Shown here: positions 36,595 to 47,375 of the stretch, piece after piece
Layout of the letters: each line of letters opens with the position of its first letter
Numbering within the stretch: the first letter of the stretch is position 1
Source of the DNA: an uncultured Flavobacteriales bacterium
GTDB taxonomy: Bacteria > Bacteroidota > Bacteroidia > Flavobacteriales > UBA7312
Length of the DNA stretch: 64,000 bases
Reading direction: 5' to 3'
Assembly: GCA_913048435.1 (NCBI GenBank)
Contig: CAJWWC010000004.1
Coordinates: 37,568 to 101,567, forward strand
Program-made: the position numbers and the translations under genes
The notes under the pieces: model-generated
What the model saw: the letters and a program-made list of their open reading frames with translations, nothing else
Database searches by the model: none
What the model was told of the DNA's origin: nothing

Positions 36595-38157
36595 TTACTT
36601 AGGACTAAGAGTTACGATAGGAATAATCATTTCTTCAAGTGATATTCCCCCATGCTGAAAAGTTTCTTTGTAATGATTTACATAATAATTGAAGTTATTA
36701 GGGTACGCAAAGAAATAATCTTCTCGAGCAAAAATATATTTGCTACTAATATTCACAGAAGGCAAAAATACATCTTTAGGATTATCAATTTCAAAGACTT
36801 CTTTATTATTATACTTCATATTTCTACCTTGCTTGTAGCGTAAATTTGTCGTTAAGTCTTTATCTCCTAAAACCTTAGTAGGCTTTTTTACTAATACTGT
36901 TCCGTGGTCAGTTGTAATGACTAATTTGTGCTTATTTCTAGAGATAAAAGTCATCATATCTTTTAAAGGAGAATGTTCAAACCAAGATGTAGTTAATGAA
37001 CGATAAGCAGCATCGTCTTCTGCTAGTTCTTTGATAACTTTCATATCTGTTCTTGCATGGGAAAGCATATCCACAAAATTATAGACTATTACATTCAAAT
37101 TATTGTGAGATAAATTTTGCATACTATCGAATAGTTTTCTACCTGCATCTATGTTTGTAATTTTATTATATGAAGTCTTGATTTGACTTTTACCAAGTCG
37201 ATTTAATTGAGCCAAAAGAAACTGCTCCTCAAACATATTTTTACCTCCGTCATCTGTATCATTTTTCCACCAATCTTTATGCAGTCGTTCCATCTCCAAA
37301 GGAAGAAGTCCAGAAAAAATAGCATTTCTTGAATATTGAGTAGCAGTTGGAAGTATACTGTAATATAAAGATTCATCATCAATTCTAAAATCTGAAGTAA
37401 TTGAAGATTCTATCATTTTCCATTGGTCATACCTCAAATTATCTATTACTACAAAAAAGGTGCAAGTGTCCTTATTAATTTTAGGTAATACCTTTTTACG
37501 AAAGACTTGGTGCGACATCAATGGAGAATCCTCATGTTCTGTCAACCAAGACTTATAATTAGACTTTACATATTTGAAAAATTGAGCGTTCGCTTCTGCT
37601 TTTTGCATATCTAAGATTTGTTTCATACCGGAATCACCAGAACGCTCGAGTTCTAACTCCCAAAAAGTAATTTTTTTAAATAATTCTTCCCACTCTACTT
37701 TGTTCATGCATACTCCAAGTTTATTACCTATGGCTCTGAACTCTTTTTGATAATCAGCATTTGTTTTTTGACTAACTAATCGCTCACTGTCAGTGTGTTT
37801 TTTAATAGATAACAAAATTTGATTGGGATTGACTGGCTTAATGAGATAATCTGAAATTTTTGATCCTATGGCTTCTTCCATTATACTTTCCTCCTCGCTT
37901 TTGGTTATCATAATAACAGATAAATTAGAACGTTTATCTTTTAACTTAATTAAAGTCTCTAATCCAGACAATCCAGGCATATTTTCATCTAAAAAAACTA
38001 AATCAAAGTGCTGTTTTTCTATGAGTTCAATTGCCGTAACACCATTATTGGCAGTTATAATAGCATAACCTTTATCTTCTAAAAACATTATGTGAGGCTT
38101 CAGAAGATCAATTTCATCATCAACCCACAGAATGGTTATCTTTTCATTTAAATTCAT
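36595..38157 (-). CDS. porX: T9SS response regulator PorX (receiver + PglZ-type alkaline-phosphatase-like domain); start trimmed from 38226
   Basis: ITILWVDDEIDLLKPHIMFLEDKGY receiver start, VFLDENMPG phospho-acceptor region, C-terminal PglZ domain; ATG at 38157 is the plausible start. Confidence 0.93.
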   Translation of the reverse strand: MNLNEKITILWVDDEIDLLKPHIMFLEDKGYAIITANNGVTAIELIEKQHFDLVFLDENMPGLSGLETLIKLKDKRSNLSVIMITKSEEESIMEEAIGSKISDYLIKPVNPNQILLSIKKHTDSERLVSQKTNADYQKEFRAIGNKLGVCMNKVEWEELFKKITFWELELERSGDSGMKQILDMQKAEANAQFFKYVKSNYKSWLTEHEDSPLMSHQVFRKKVLPKINKDTCTFFVVIDNLRYDQWKMIESSITSDFRIDDESLYYSILPTATQYSRNAIFSGLLPLEMERLHKDWWKNDTDDGGKNMFEEQFLLAQLNRLGKSQIKTSYNKITNIDAGRKLFDSMQNLSHNNLNVIVYNFVDMLSHARTDMKVIKELAEDDAAYRSLTTSWFEHSPLKDMMTFISRNKHKLVITTDHGTVLVKKPTKVLGDKDLTTNLRYKQGRNMKYNNKEVFEIDNPKDVFLPSVNISSKYIFAREDYFFAYPNNFNYYVNHYKETFQHGGISLEEMIIPIVTLSPK

Positions 38158-38203
38158 ATCTTCATCCGGAATTACAGAGATTAAAATTACAGTTATTTTT
38201 TGA

Positions 38204-39448
38204 ATGAATGCATCATCAAAAATCATAAACGACCCATTGTACGGTTTTATTAGTCTGCAGGACGGAATTATTTTAAATTTAATAGAACATCCTTATTTTC
38301 AAAGACTCAGAAGAATTTCACAGTTGGGACTAACCAGTCTTATTTATCCTGGAGCATTGCACACGCGTTTTCATCATGCAATAGGTGCAATGCATTTAAT
38401 GCAAAAAGCCATTAATGTTTTACGTTACAAAGGTCATGTGATAAGCAATGAAGAAGCCGAAGGTGCAAAAATAGCTATTCTTTTACACGACATTGGACAC
38501 GGCCCATTCTCCCACTCACTAGAGCATAGCATAGTTGATAATATTTCACACGAGCAACTATCACTTTTCTACATGCGCAAACTCAATAATGAGTTTAATG
38601 GAAAATTAGACTTAGCAATTCAAATTTTCAAAGACGAATATTCCAAGCCATATTTACATCAATTGGTTTCTAGTCAGCTAGATATGGATAGGATGGATTA
38701 CCTAAATAGAGATAGTTTTTACTCAGGAGTTCAAGAAGGTATTATTGGAGCAGAAAGAATTATTAATATGCTAGACGTGGTAGATGATAAACTAGTTGTT
38801 GAAAGTAAAGGAATTTATTCTGTAGAAAAATTTCTCATCGCCAGGCGTTTAATGTATTGGCAAGTTTATTATCATAAGACAGTTGTGAGTGCAGAACAAA
38901 TGCTTATAAAAGTGCTACAAAGGGCGAAAGAACTCAGTCAAAACAATATTGAATTATTTTGCACTTCAAGTTTTCTATATTTGCTTAAAAATAATTTCAC
39001 TATTGAAGATTTTAAATCTAATCCAAAAGTTTTTGAAGCATTTACCGAACTTGACGATTATGATATTATGGCGTCAATAAAAGAGTGGCAAAATCATTCG
39101 GATAATATATTGGCTTCTTTATCAAATAAAATTGTAAAAAGAGAGTTGTTTTATGTGACACTTTTGGATGAACCAATGGATGATCTTAGCATTTCAAGAA
39201 TCAAAAAAAACATAATGAAACACTATAATTTAGATGCTACAAATGTTAATTACTTTTTTTTGGAAGGTGAAATAACTAATAGCGCTTACAAATTGAATGA
39301 TTCAGATATTCATATTTTGTTCAAGCAAAATCAAATTAAAGACTTAATAGATGCAGCTGATAAATCGACCATTTCAGCGCTATGTAACACGGTTAAAAAA
39401 TTTTTTTACTGCTATCTAAAAACTAACACGTTTAAATTACTTTTATAA
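38204..39448 (+). CDS. HD domain-containing phosphohydrolase
   Basis: [53 protein letters not shown]. Confidence 0.94.
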   Translation: MNASSKIINDPLYGFISLQDGIILNLIEHPYFQRLRRISQLGLTSLIYPGALHTRFHHAIGAMHLMQKAINVLRYKGHVISNEEAEGAKIAILLHDIGHGPFSHSLEHSIVDNISHEQLSLFYMRKLNNEFNGKLDLAIQIFKDEYSKPYLHQLVSSQLDMDRMDYLNRDSFYSGVQEGIIGAERIINMLDVVDDKLVVESKGIYSVEKFLIARRLMYWQVYYHKTVVSAEQMLIKVLQRAKELSQNNIELFCTSSFLYLLKNNFTIEDFKSNPKVFEAFTELDDYDIMASIKEWQNHSDNILASLSNKIVKRELFYVTLLDEPMDDLSISRIKKNIMKHYNLDATNVNYFFLEGEITNSAYKLNDSDIHILFKQNQIKDLIDAADKSTISALCNTVKKFFYCYLKTNTFKLLL

Positions 39449-39450
39449 AA

Positions 39451-40488
39451 ATGATTTACAGCATTGAAAAAATAGCAAAAATCCTTGAAGGGAAAGTTAT
39501 TGGTAATGGCAGTATTAAAATCAATATGCTTTCAAAAATTGAAGATGGTAGTAATGGCAGTCTGTGTTTTTTAGCAAATAACAAATATGAAGAGTTTCTT
39601 TACACTACTCAAGCTAGTGCTGTAATTGTTAGTTCTAATTTTAATATTGATTATTCTAGAACTTCAACTAACCTCATAATTGTAGATGATGCATATCAAG
39701 GTTTTGCCACTATCTTAAAAATTTTTAGTAAATCAAAAAATAATATCGAAGGTATTAACAAACACTCGTGTATCGAAGAATGCGCCATTATTGGCAAAAA
39801 GTGTTTCGTCGGTTCAAATGCATACATCGGAAAAAATGTAGTCATTGGAGATAATGTAAAAATTTATCCTAATTGCTATATAGGAGAAAATACACTCATT
39901 GGTGACAATACAATACTATACGCCGGAGTAAAAATATACGATCATACCAAAATTGGAAAAAATTGTATAATTCAATCTGGAGCAATTATTGGAGGTGATG
40001 GCTTTGGATTTGCACAAAATGAAGAAAATGAATACACAAAAGTTGTTCAAATTGGAAATGTAATTGTGGAAGATAATGTTGAAATTGGAGCTAACACGAC
40101 AATTGACAGAGCAACAATGGGCTCTACAATAATACATCAAGGTGTAAAGTTAGACAATCTCATACAAATAGCCCATAATGTAGAAATTGGCAAGCATACT
40201 GTTATTGCTGCACAATCTGGTATTGCAGGATCAACAAAAATTGGTGAAAATTGCATGATTGGTGGTCAAGTTGGAATTATTGGCCATCTAAAAATTGGAG
40301 ATAATGTGAAAATTGCTGCCCAATCTGGAATTCAATCTGACATTAATGACAATGAAATAGTTCAGGGCTCTCCAGCTTTTTCAATCACAGACTACAAAAG
40401 ATCTTATGTATACTTTAAGCAACTTCCTAGTCTTAATAGTTTGGTTAATAAAATCGAAAAAGAAGTAATAAACATGCTCCGTAAATAA
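39451..40488 (+). CDS. lpxD: UDP-3-O-acylglucosamine N-acyltransferase
   Basis: Hexapeptide repeats; [46 protein letters not shown]. Confidence 0.96.
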   Translation: MIYSIEKIAKILEGKVIGNGSIKINMLSKIEDGSNGSLCFLANNKYEEFLYTTQASAVIVSSNFNIDYSRTSTNLIIVDDAYQGFATILKIFSKSKNNIEGINKHSCIEECAIIGKKCFVGSNAYIGKNVVIGDNVKIYPNCYIGENTLIGDNTILYAGVKIYDHTKIGKNCIIQSGAIIGGDGFGFAQNEENEYTKVVQIGNVIVEDNVEIGANTTIDRATMGSTIIHQGVKLDNLIQIAHNVEIGKHTVIAAQSGIAGSTKIGENCMIGGQVGIIGHLKIGDNVKIAAQSGIQSDINDNEIVQGSPAFSITDYKRSYVYFKQLPSLNSLVNKIEKEVINMLRK

Positions 40489-41865
40489 ATGCTAAATTAT
40501 CAACAAACCATATTTTCAAACGAGTTTATAAGTGGATATGGACTTCATACAGGAAAAAAATCTAAACTTACATTTAAACCTGCACCAATAAATACTGGTA
40601 TAAAATTTATTAGAACAGATTTAAAGAATAAACCTATAGTTGATGCTAGTTTAGCTAATCTTGATAAAACAAACAGAAGAACTCAATTAAAAAAAAATAA
40701 TGTAATTGTACAAACAACTGAGCATCTTCTTGCCGCAATAAAAGGCCTAGAGATTGATAACTTATTTATCGAAATTGATAGTGATGAAGTGCCAATTTTG
40801 GACGGAAGTTCAAAATTATTTTGCGAAGTGTTATTGAAAGCTGGTATTAAGCAGCAAAATTCTACAAGAAAGATTTTGAAAGTAACTAGAAACTATTACT
40901 ATAAAGATACTGATACTGGTAGTGAATACATACTAAAACCATGTAATGAATTTAAAATAGATGTACAAATAAATTACAATTCAAAAGTACTTCAAAAATC
41001 TTCTGCAACTCTTGATAATATTTCTGATTTTAATAAAATTTCTGATGCTAGAACTTTCGTATTTTTACATGAAATAAAAAATCTTTTTGAACAAGGTCTT
41101 ATTAGGGGAGGTAATCTTGATAATGCGATAGTTTTTGTTGAAGAAAAAGTTAATTCTAAAGAACTTCTTAAATTAGCCAAGATTTTTAACAAAAATGATA
41201 TAAATGTTAGTGAGCAAGGAATACTAAATAATGTAAAATTAAGATATGATAACGAACCAGCAAGACACAAAATCCTTGATATAATTGGAGATTTGGCACT
41301 TTGTGAATTCTACATTCAAGGGCATCTAAGAGTTGTTAGACCTGGTCATAAATCTAATATTTCATTTGCTAAGAAATTAATTCAAATTATGAAAAAAGAA
41401 GTACCTATTTACGATCCTAATCAAACTCCCGTAAAGGATATTCATCAAATAATGGATATGTTACCCCACAGGCCGCCATTTCTTTTAATAGATAAAATAA
41501 TGGAGCTTAGTAGCAATCATGTTGTAGGAATTAAAAATGTGACTATGAACGAAGAATTCTTTAATGGTCACTTTCCAGGAGCACCAGTTATGCCAGGAGT
41601 TCTTCAAATTGAAGCTATGGCACAAGCGGGCGGAATATTGTTACTTAGCACGGTGCCAGATCCTGAAAATTATCTCACCTATTTTATGAAAATTGACAAA
41701 GTAAAATTTAAGCAAAAAGTTCTACCCGGAGACACTGTAGTTTTCAAATCTGAATTAATTAGTCCTATAAGACGGGGTATTTGTCATATGTTTGGACAAG
41801 CATTCGTTGGAGATAAACTTGTTATGGAAGCTGAATTAATGGCTCAAATGAAAAAAGTAAAATAG
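40489..41865 (+). CDS. lpxC/fabZ: Bifunctional LpxC deacetylase / FabZ 3-hydroxyacyl-ACP dehydratase
   Basis: LpxC GYGLHTGKKSKLTF, TTEHLLAAIKGLEIDN; FabZ MLPHRPPFLLIDKI, NGHFPGAPVMPGVLQIEAMAQAGG. Confidence 0.96.
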   Translation: MLNYQQTIFSNEFISGYGLHTGKKSKLTFKPAPINTGIKFIRTDLKNKPIVDASLANLDKTNRRTQLKKNNVIVQTTEHLLAAIKGLEIDNLFIEIDSDEVPILDGSSKLFCEVLLKAGIKQQNSTRKILKVTRNYYYKDTDTGSEYILKPCNEFKIDVQINYNSKVLQKSSATLDNISDFNKISDARTFVFLHEIKNLFEQGLIRGGNLDNAIVFVEEKVNSKELLKLAKIFNKNDINVSEQGILNNVKLRYDNEPARHKILDIIGDLALCEFYIQGHLRVVRPGHKSNISFAKKLIQIMKKEVPIYDPNQTPVKDIHQIMDMLPHRPPFLLIDKIMELSSNHVVGIKNVTMNEEFFNGHFPGAPVMPGVLQIEAMAQAGGILLLSTVPDPENYLTYFMKIDKVKFKQKVLPGDTVVFKSELISPIRRGICHMFGQAFVGDKLVMEAELMAQMKKVK

Positions 41866-41869
41866 CTAA

Positions 41870-42649
41870 ATGTCTAATAAACTTTCAGACATATCAGGTA
41901 AAGCTAATATTGGTAAAGGTGTAAAAATTGAGTCATTTGTCACTATTTCTGATGATGTAGAAATTGGTGATAATTGTTGGATTGGTCCAAACGTTAATAT
42001 TATGGACGGTGCTAGAATTGGAAAAAATTGTAAAATTTTTCCAGGCGCAGTTATATCAGCTATTCCTCAAGATTTAAAATTTAGTGGTGAAAAAAGTATT
42101 GTCAAAATTGGTGATAATACTACAATCAGAGAATTTGTAACTATCAACAGAGCTACTAAATTTAGCGAAATTACCTCAGTAGGTGAAAATTGTCTTGTAA
42201 TGGCATATGTACACATTGCACATGACTGTCATATAGCAAATAATGTAATTTTAGTAAATAGCGTACAGTTAGGTGGTCATGTAGAAATTGCAGAACATGC
42301 TATTGTTGGTGGAATTAGTGCTGTCCATCAATTTGTAAAAATCGGTTCATTCGCTATGATTTCTGGAGGATCATTAGTTCGAAAAGATGTGCCTCCATAT
42401 ATTAAGGTAGCTAAAGAACCTCTTAGTTTCATTGGTATTAATTCAATTGGACTTTCAAGGAAAGGCTTTAATGAAGAAAAAATATTAGAAATACAAAATG
42501 TTTACAGAAATATCTTTCAATCCAATTTGAATTATACTCAAGCAATCAATAAGATTAAAAATGACTTTTCTAATAGTAAGGAAATAGAAAATATTATTAA
42601 GTTCATTAATGAGTCTGAAAGAGGAATAATAAAAGGTTTTAAACAATAA
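41870..42649 (+). CDS. lpxA: UDP-N-acetylglucosamine O-acyltransferase
   Basis: VKIESFVTISDDVEIGDNCWIGPNVNIMDGARIGKNCKIFPGAVIS; AYVHIAHDCHIANN. Confidence 0.95.
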   Translation: MSNKLSDISGKANIGKGVKIESFVTISDDVEIGDNCWIGPNVNIMDGARIGKNCKIFPGAVISAIPQDLKFSGEKSIVKIGDNTTIREFVTINRATKFSEITSVGENCLVMAYVHIAHDCHIANNVILVNSVQLGGHVEIAEHAIVGGISAVHQFVKIGSFAMISGGSLVRKDVPPYIKVAKEPLSFIGINSIGLSRKGFNEEKILEIQNVYRNIFQSNLNYTQAINKIKNDFSNSKEIENIIKFINESERGIIKGFKQ

Positions 42650-42654
42650 TCAAA

Positions 42655-43221
42655 ATGGCAACAACAGCAGATTTTAGAAACGGACTTTGCATAAAGCACA
42701 ATAACGATTTATGGCAAATTGTAGAATTTCAACACGTTAAACCAGGCAAAGGACCAGCATTTGTAAGAACAAAATTAAAAAATCTTATGAACGGTAGACG
42801 TCTTGACAATACTTTTACTGCTGGAGTAAAAATAGATGTTGTAAGAATTGAAAACAGAAAGTACCAATTTCTGTACGCTGATGGCGATACCTATCATTTT
42901 ATGAATAACGATAACTTCGAGCAAATTTTTATGAGTAAAGATCTTATAAACGCACCACAGTTCTTAAAAGAAGGAGAAAATGCAGATATACTTTTCCATG
43001 CTGAAGAAGAAAAAATTTTGGGTTGTGATTTACCAGCATCTGTTGTATTAGAAGTTACTTATACCGAACCAGGAATAAAAGGTGATACAGCTACTAATGC
43101 ACTCAAACCATCTACTGTTGAGACAGGCGCTACAGTAAATGTGCCACTATTTATAAATATTGGCGATAAAATAAAAATTGACACACGCAATGGAGCATAT
43201 TCCGAACGAATAAAATCATAA
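42655..43221 (+). CDS. efp: Elongation factor P
   Basis: NDLWQIVEFQHVKPGKGPAFVRTKLKNL; VTYTEPGIKGDTATNALKPSTVETGATVNVPLFI. Confidence 0.97.
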   Translation: MATTADFRNGLCIKHNNDLWQIVEFQHVKPGKGPAFVRTKLKNLMNGRRLDNTFTAGVKIDVVRIENRKYQFLYADGDTYHFMNNDNFEQIFMSKDLINAPQFLKEGENADILFHAEEEKILGCDLPASVVLEVTYTEPGIKGDTATNALKPSTVETGATVNVPLFINIGDKIKIDTRNGAYSERIKS

Positions 43222-43806
43222 ATGCTAAAAGCATTTCATAGCATAGGACTTTCAGAAGCTGGTTGTGACGAAGCAGGCAGAGGATGTTTAGCAGGTCCAT
43301 TAGTTGCATCATCAGTTATTCTTCCAACAAACTTCAAGCATAAACTTCTGAACGACTCAAAACAACTAACTGTCAATAAGCGTCAAATTTTGGAACCCAT
43401 TATAAAAGATAAAGCAGTTTCTTGGGCAGTTGGAATAGTATCTGTTGAAGAAATAGACGAAATAAATATTCTTAACGCTTCTTTTCTTGCAATGCACAGA
43501 GCAATAGATAAACTTAAAACTAATATTGACTTATTACTCATTGACGGAAATAAATTTAAATCTTACAAAAAGATTAGACATTTATGTATAGTTAAAGGTG
43601 ATTCAAAATTCAATTCTATAGCAGCAGCGTCAGTTCTTGCCAAAAACCACAGAGATGAAATAATGCTCGCTTTAGACTCTAATTTTCCTGAATACGATTG
43701 GAAAAATAACAAAGGATATCCAACAGTCAAACATAGAGAAGCTATTCGTCAAATCGGAATATGCAAGCACCACAGAAAAAGTTACCAATTGCTGACAACT
43801 CAATAA
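43222..43806 (+). CDS. rnhB: Ribonuclease HII
   Basis: EAGCDEAGRGCLAGPLVAS; LNDSKQLT; VKGDSKFNSIAAASVLAK. Confidence 0.96.
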   Translation: MLKAFHSIGLSEAGCDEAGRGCLAGPLVASSVILPTNFKHKLLNDSKQLTVNKRQILEPIIKDKAVSWAVGIVSVEEIDEINILNASFLAMHRAIDKLKTNIDLLLIDGNKFKSYKKIRHLCIVKGDSKFNSIAAASVLAKNHRDEIMLALDSNFPEYDWKNNKGYPTVKHREAIRQIGICKHHRKSYQLLTTQ

Positions 43807-43869
43807 AAAATTCAATTTTGATACAACATATAATTATTTAAATTTGAATTATAAATTTCATCAAAAAAC

Positions 43870-46503
43870 ATGAAGCTAAATAAAAAAACAGCAATATTAA
43901 CTTTCAGTATTTTATTTGGAATCATTTTCTTTGCGTTATTTCAAAAATATCAAGAACTCAACAAACAAAATACTGATGCTATTCAATCTATTCCTATTAA
44001 CGCTTCCTTTGTAATAGAAATCGAAAACTGGAACTCTTCTTTAAAAAAATTAGAGAATACAATGCTTTGGAAATCGATATCAAATTCTGAAAATTGGTTA
44101 AAAATCAAAAAAAAAATTGATAGTACATCAGTAAAATTTAAAGCACACGATAAATTAAAACATTTCATTGAAAATAAGAAGTTGTATTTATCATTTCATC
44201 ACTCCACTAATGATTTTTATATTTTTCTTTCTACTGAATGCAATGCTGAAGAACTGAAACTGATAAAGATGAATGATGATTTGATTGGTAGTTTTAAAAC
44301 TAGGGATTATGATGGAGTTAAAATATATGAACTTGAAAACAAATGGAATTTATGTCATCACAAAGACATATTATTTATGAGCTCATCCTCTTTATTAATA
44401 GAGGATGGAATAAGACAATTAAATAATGAAATTAGCTTATTAGACAACACTGAATTCAAAAAAGTACAGACCACAAAAAGTACTTTTGCAGGAGCTCACA
44501 TTTACATTAATTACTCTAGTTTATCAAAGTTACTTTCTCAAAATACAAAACTTTCAAAATCAAATGAAAAATGGATTAGTCGATGGGCAAATTGGGCTGA
44601 ACTTGATTTAGAATCATCAGAAAATAATTTGACTCTTTCAGGATTTACTTTAGTTGAAGATTCTTCTTCCAATTATTTAACGTCTTTATTTGACCAACTA
44701 GAACAGAAAATAGAAATAAGTAAAGTCGCCCCAAGAAATACCTATAAAATTACTGCTTTAGGAATAGAAGACTACAATTTATTCTACGCTAATTACAAAG
44801 ATTTTTTAGCAAAACACAATAACCTATACGAACACAACAAAGCCCTATCTGATATAAAATCAAAATATAATTTAGACATTGAAAAATATTTCAATGGGAT
44901 TGTCTTAAACGAAATGGGAACAATCAATACATTCTCCACTTCAGGAAAATCAGATGACTTTATATTTATCAAATCAAAAAAAGAATCTGAAGAATTACTT
45001 AACCATATCAATCCTAAAACTGATTATAAATCATTTACAGAAAATTATCGAGGATTTAAAATATCCAAATTTGAAATTAATAGTGTTATTGCAAAACTTT
45101 ATGGACATTTGTTTAGTTCTGTAAAAGAAAATTATTTTTCTTATATAGAAGGATACCTTATATTTTCCAACTCTGCCTCGTCTTTAAAAGCTTTCATTAA
45201 TAATTTTATTTCAAAAAAAGTACTTGATAACAACGCCAGTTTCATCAATTTTAAAGATCAGATAGGATCTCGCTGCAACTTCTTGTATTACACTAATCCA
45301 TCAATGGGTAATTGGGATGAATCACTAAAAAATAAATGGAAACCATTTGTAGTAAAAGAAAATTGGATGAATGTGAGTGGTTTTGTTTATCAGTTAAGTT
45401 CAAAAAATGAATTATTCTACAACAATATTGTATTGCAATACAATGCCGATTCAGATAAAGAAACACAACTTGACTGGATAGTTAATATAGAAAAAAATAT
45501 TAGTATATCACCCCAAATAGTTTACAATCATAGCACAAAAAAGAACAATATAATCATACAAGATGATGATAAAAAAGTTTATTTAATTAGTTCAAAAGGA
45601 AAAATTTTATATGAAAAACAACTTGGGGGTATTATATTAGACAAAGTTAATCAGTTGGATTTCTATAAAAATGGAAAGCTACAATATATCTTTAACACGG
45701 AAGACAGCCTATACATCATAGATAGACTTGGAAGAAATGTGGAAAATTTTCCAATGAAACTTAGTGCAAAAGCAAAAAGAGGACACTCGCTATTAGATTA
45801 CGATAAAAATAAAAAATACCGAATTTTAGTTCCTTCAGAAAATGGTATGGTTTACAATTATTCAAAAGAAGGAAAAGCAGTTAAAGGCTGGAAATTTGAA
45901 AAAATGAATATGCCCATCAGCCACCAAATTCAACACATAAATATTAAAGGTAAAGACTACATTTATGTGGTAGATAGTAATGGTAATACTAATGTTGTTG
46001 GACGTAATGGAAAAAAACGTACAGATATTGAAAAAATTCCTATAAAATCATCATACTATATAGACAAAAAAGCCGGCAGCATTTACACTTCTGATAACAG
46101 TGGTAATATTTGGCTTACCACATTAAAAGGTAGTCAAACAAAAATTAAAACATCTGAACTAGAGAATTTTAGCTTTTTTGCATCAAACTTCAACAATGAT
46201 GATTTAATGGACTTATTTATCTCTGATGATTCTGGAGTAAAATGCTATAATCTAGAATCAGAAATTTTAGATTTTAATGTCCAAAATGAGTCAAATCCAA
46301 AAGTTTTTAAATTTAACAACCAATCTATTATTGGCTTTTCTAGTGAAGGAAGTTGTTATTTATTTGATTCTGAAGCAAAAGTATTTTCTGGAAGCCCTCT
46401 ATTTGGAGGTGGTGATTTCGAATGTGTGGATTTAGACATGGACAATAAGCTGAATCTAATTGTTGTTAATGAAAATATTCTTAATAACTATAGTCTTGAA
46501 TAA
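43870..46503 (+). CDS. Large membrane-anchored protein, DUF3352-like N-terminal region plus C-terminal beta-propeller-like repeats
   Basis: N-terminal TM; C-terminal series of DxxGxxxx / NDDLMDLFISDDSG / DLDMDNKLNLIVVNEN repeats. Confidence 0.6.
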   Translation: MKLNKKTAILTFSILFGIIFFALFQKYQELNKQNTDAIQSIPINASFVIEIENWNSSLKKLENTMLWKSISNSENWLKIKKKIDSTSVKFKAHDKLKHFIENKKLYLSFHHSTNDFYIFLSTECNAEELKLIKMNDDLIGSFKTRDYDGVKIYELENKWNLCHHKDILFMSSSSLLIEDGIRQLNNEISLLDNTEFKKVQTTKSTFAGAHIYINYSSLSKLLSQNTKLSKSNEKWISRWANWAELDLESSENNLTLSGFTLVEDSSSNYLTSLFDQLEQKIEISKVAPRNTYKITALGIEDYNLFYANYKDFLAKHNNLYEHNKALSDIKSKYNLDIEKYFNGIVLNEMGTINTFSTSGKSDDFIFIKSKKESEELLNHINPKTDYKSFTENYRGFKISKFEINSVIAKLYGHLFSSVKENYFSYIEGYLIFSNSASSLKAFINNFISKKVLDNNASFINFKDQIGSRCNFLYYTNPSMGNWDESLKNKWKPFVVKENWMNVSGFVYQLSSKNELFYNNIVLQYNADSDKETQLDWIVNIEKNISISPQIVYNHSTKKNNIIIQDDDKKVYLISSKGKILYEKQLGGIILDKVNQLDFYKNGKLQYIFNTEDSLYIIDRLGRNVENFPMKLSAKAKRGHSLLDYDKNKKYRILVPSENGMVYNYSKEGKAVKGWKFEKMNMPISHQIQHINIKGKDYIYVVDSNGNTNVVGRNGKKRTDIEKIPIKSSYYIDKKAGSIYTSDNSGNIWLTTLKGSQTKIKTSELENFSFFASNFNNDDLMDLFISDDSGVKCYNLESEILDFNVQNESNPKVFKFNNQSIIGFSSEGSCYLFDSEAKVFSGSPLFGGGDFECVDLDMDNKLNLIVVNENILNNYSLE

Positions 46504-46505
46504 GA

Positions 46506-47375
46506 CTACCTTAAGAAACCAACACTTACAGCTGGACGAAACTGCTTCACATTTATTGATGATAAAGAAAATCTAAAGTTGATTTGCTTTTGTTTTACAG
46601 GAATAAATAAATAAGCTGACAATGAATAGTTAGGTTTTAAGTTTAAGTTATTTATATCACCGCTAGAAGTTAAAAGTCCAAAATCAGCCCCTAATCCAAC
46701 CTTTGAAGTCATTAACTTTCCACCTCCTAACGTTAAAGCTAAATTATCAACGGCTGCTGTTGCTCTAAGATTTAAATAATATTCTTTCTCATCATTTTTA
46801 TAGATTAATGACTGACCTATTATGTCAGTCCAACCAATTGAAAAGCCACTAAATATAAGTTTATCACTTTCACCTTGTACTTCATCATCTAATTTATACA
46901 ATTCATTTTCTTCAATAATTTTAATCAAATGTTTAGCATATTTAGGATTTGTGGCATAACCCGCTTTCTTTAAACCTTTAGCCCAAGATTTATAATCCGT
47001 TAATGCATATTCAAACAATACAGCATATCTTGGCCTAAGTAAAAAATTCGAATGATCATCAAAAGAATCTTTTACATTACTGTATTTTCTAAAGCATTCA
47101 TTTTTTTTATCATCGTTGTAGTAAACCCTTTCCCCTTGCCAATCGAGATGACATTTAATGCCAAAATGATTATTAGATTTTTTAGCTAATTCACTGTTTC
47201 CATCACCACTTTCTAAGATCCCCTGAGAAAGTATTATACTAGCAGGAATTTTATATTTTTTCATCTGATAAATGGCTTCATCTTTATATTTATCGATATA
47301 CTCATTACGAGTCATATTTTGAGCTGAAAGCTGAAACGTAAATAAGAGAAAAAATAGGACTAATCGATTTTCCAT
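46506..47375 (-). CDS. Glucosaminidase-domain peptidoglycan hydrolase with non-LysM C-terminal domain
   Basis: ASIILSQGILESGDGNSELAKKSNNHFGIKC...YSNVKDSFDDHSNFL is the glucosaminidase (FlgJ-like) domain. Confidence 0.88.
   Translation of the reverse strand: MENRLVLFFLLFTFQLSAQNMTRNEYIDKYKDEAIYQMKKYKIPASIILSQGILESGDGNSELAKKSNNHFGIKCHLDWQGERVYYNDDKKNECFRKYSNVKDSFDDHSNFLLRPRYAVLFEYALTDYKSWAKGLKKAGYATNPKYAKHLIKIIEENELYKLDDEVQGESDKLIFSGFSIGWTDIIGQSLIYKNDEKEYYLNLRATAAVDNLALTLGGGKLMTSKVGLGADFGLLTSSGDINNLNLKPNYSLSAYLFIPVKQKQINFRFSLSSINVKQFRPAVSVGFLR

Noticed and set aside
36595-38157. PglZ-like domain suggesting a BREX/Pgl phage-defence locus
   Set aside because: The N-terminal receiver and housekeeping neighbours identify it as PorX of the T9SS; no BrxC, BrxL, methylase or other defence genes are nearby.
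40489-41865. LpxC-FabZ fusion as a novel bifunctional enzyme
   Set aside because: This fusion is well established in Bacteroidota.
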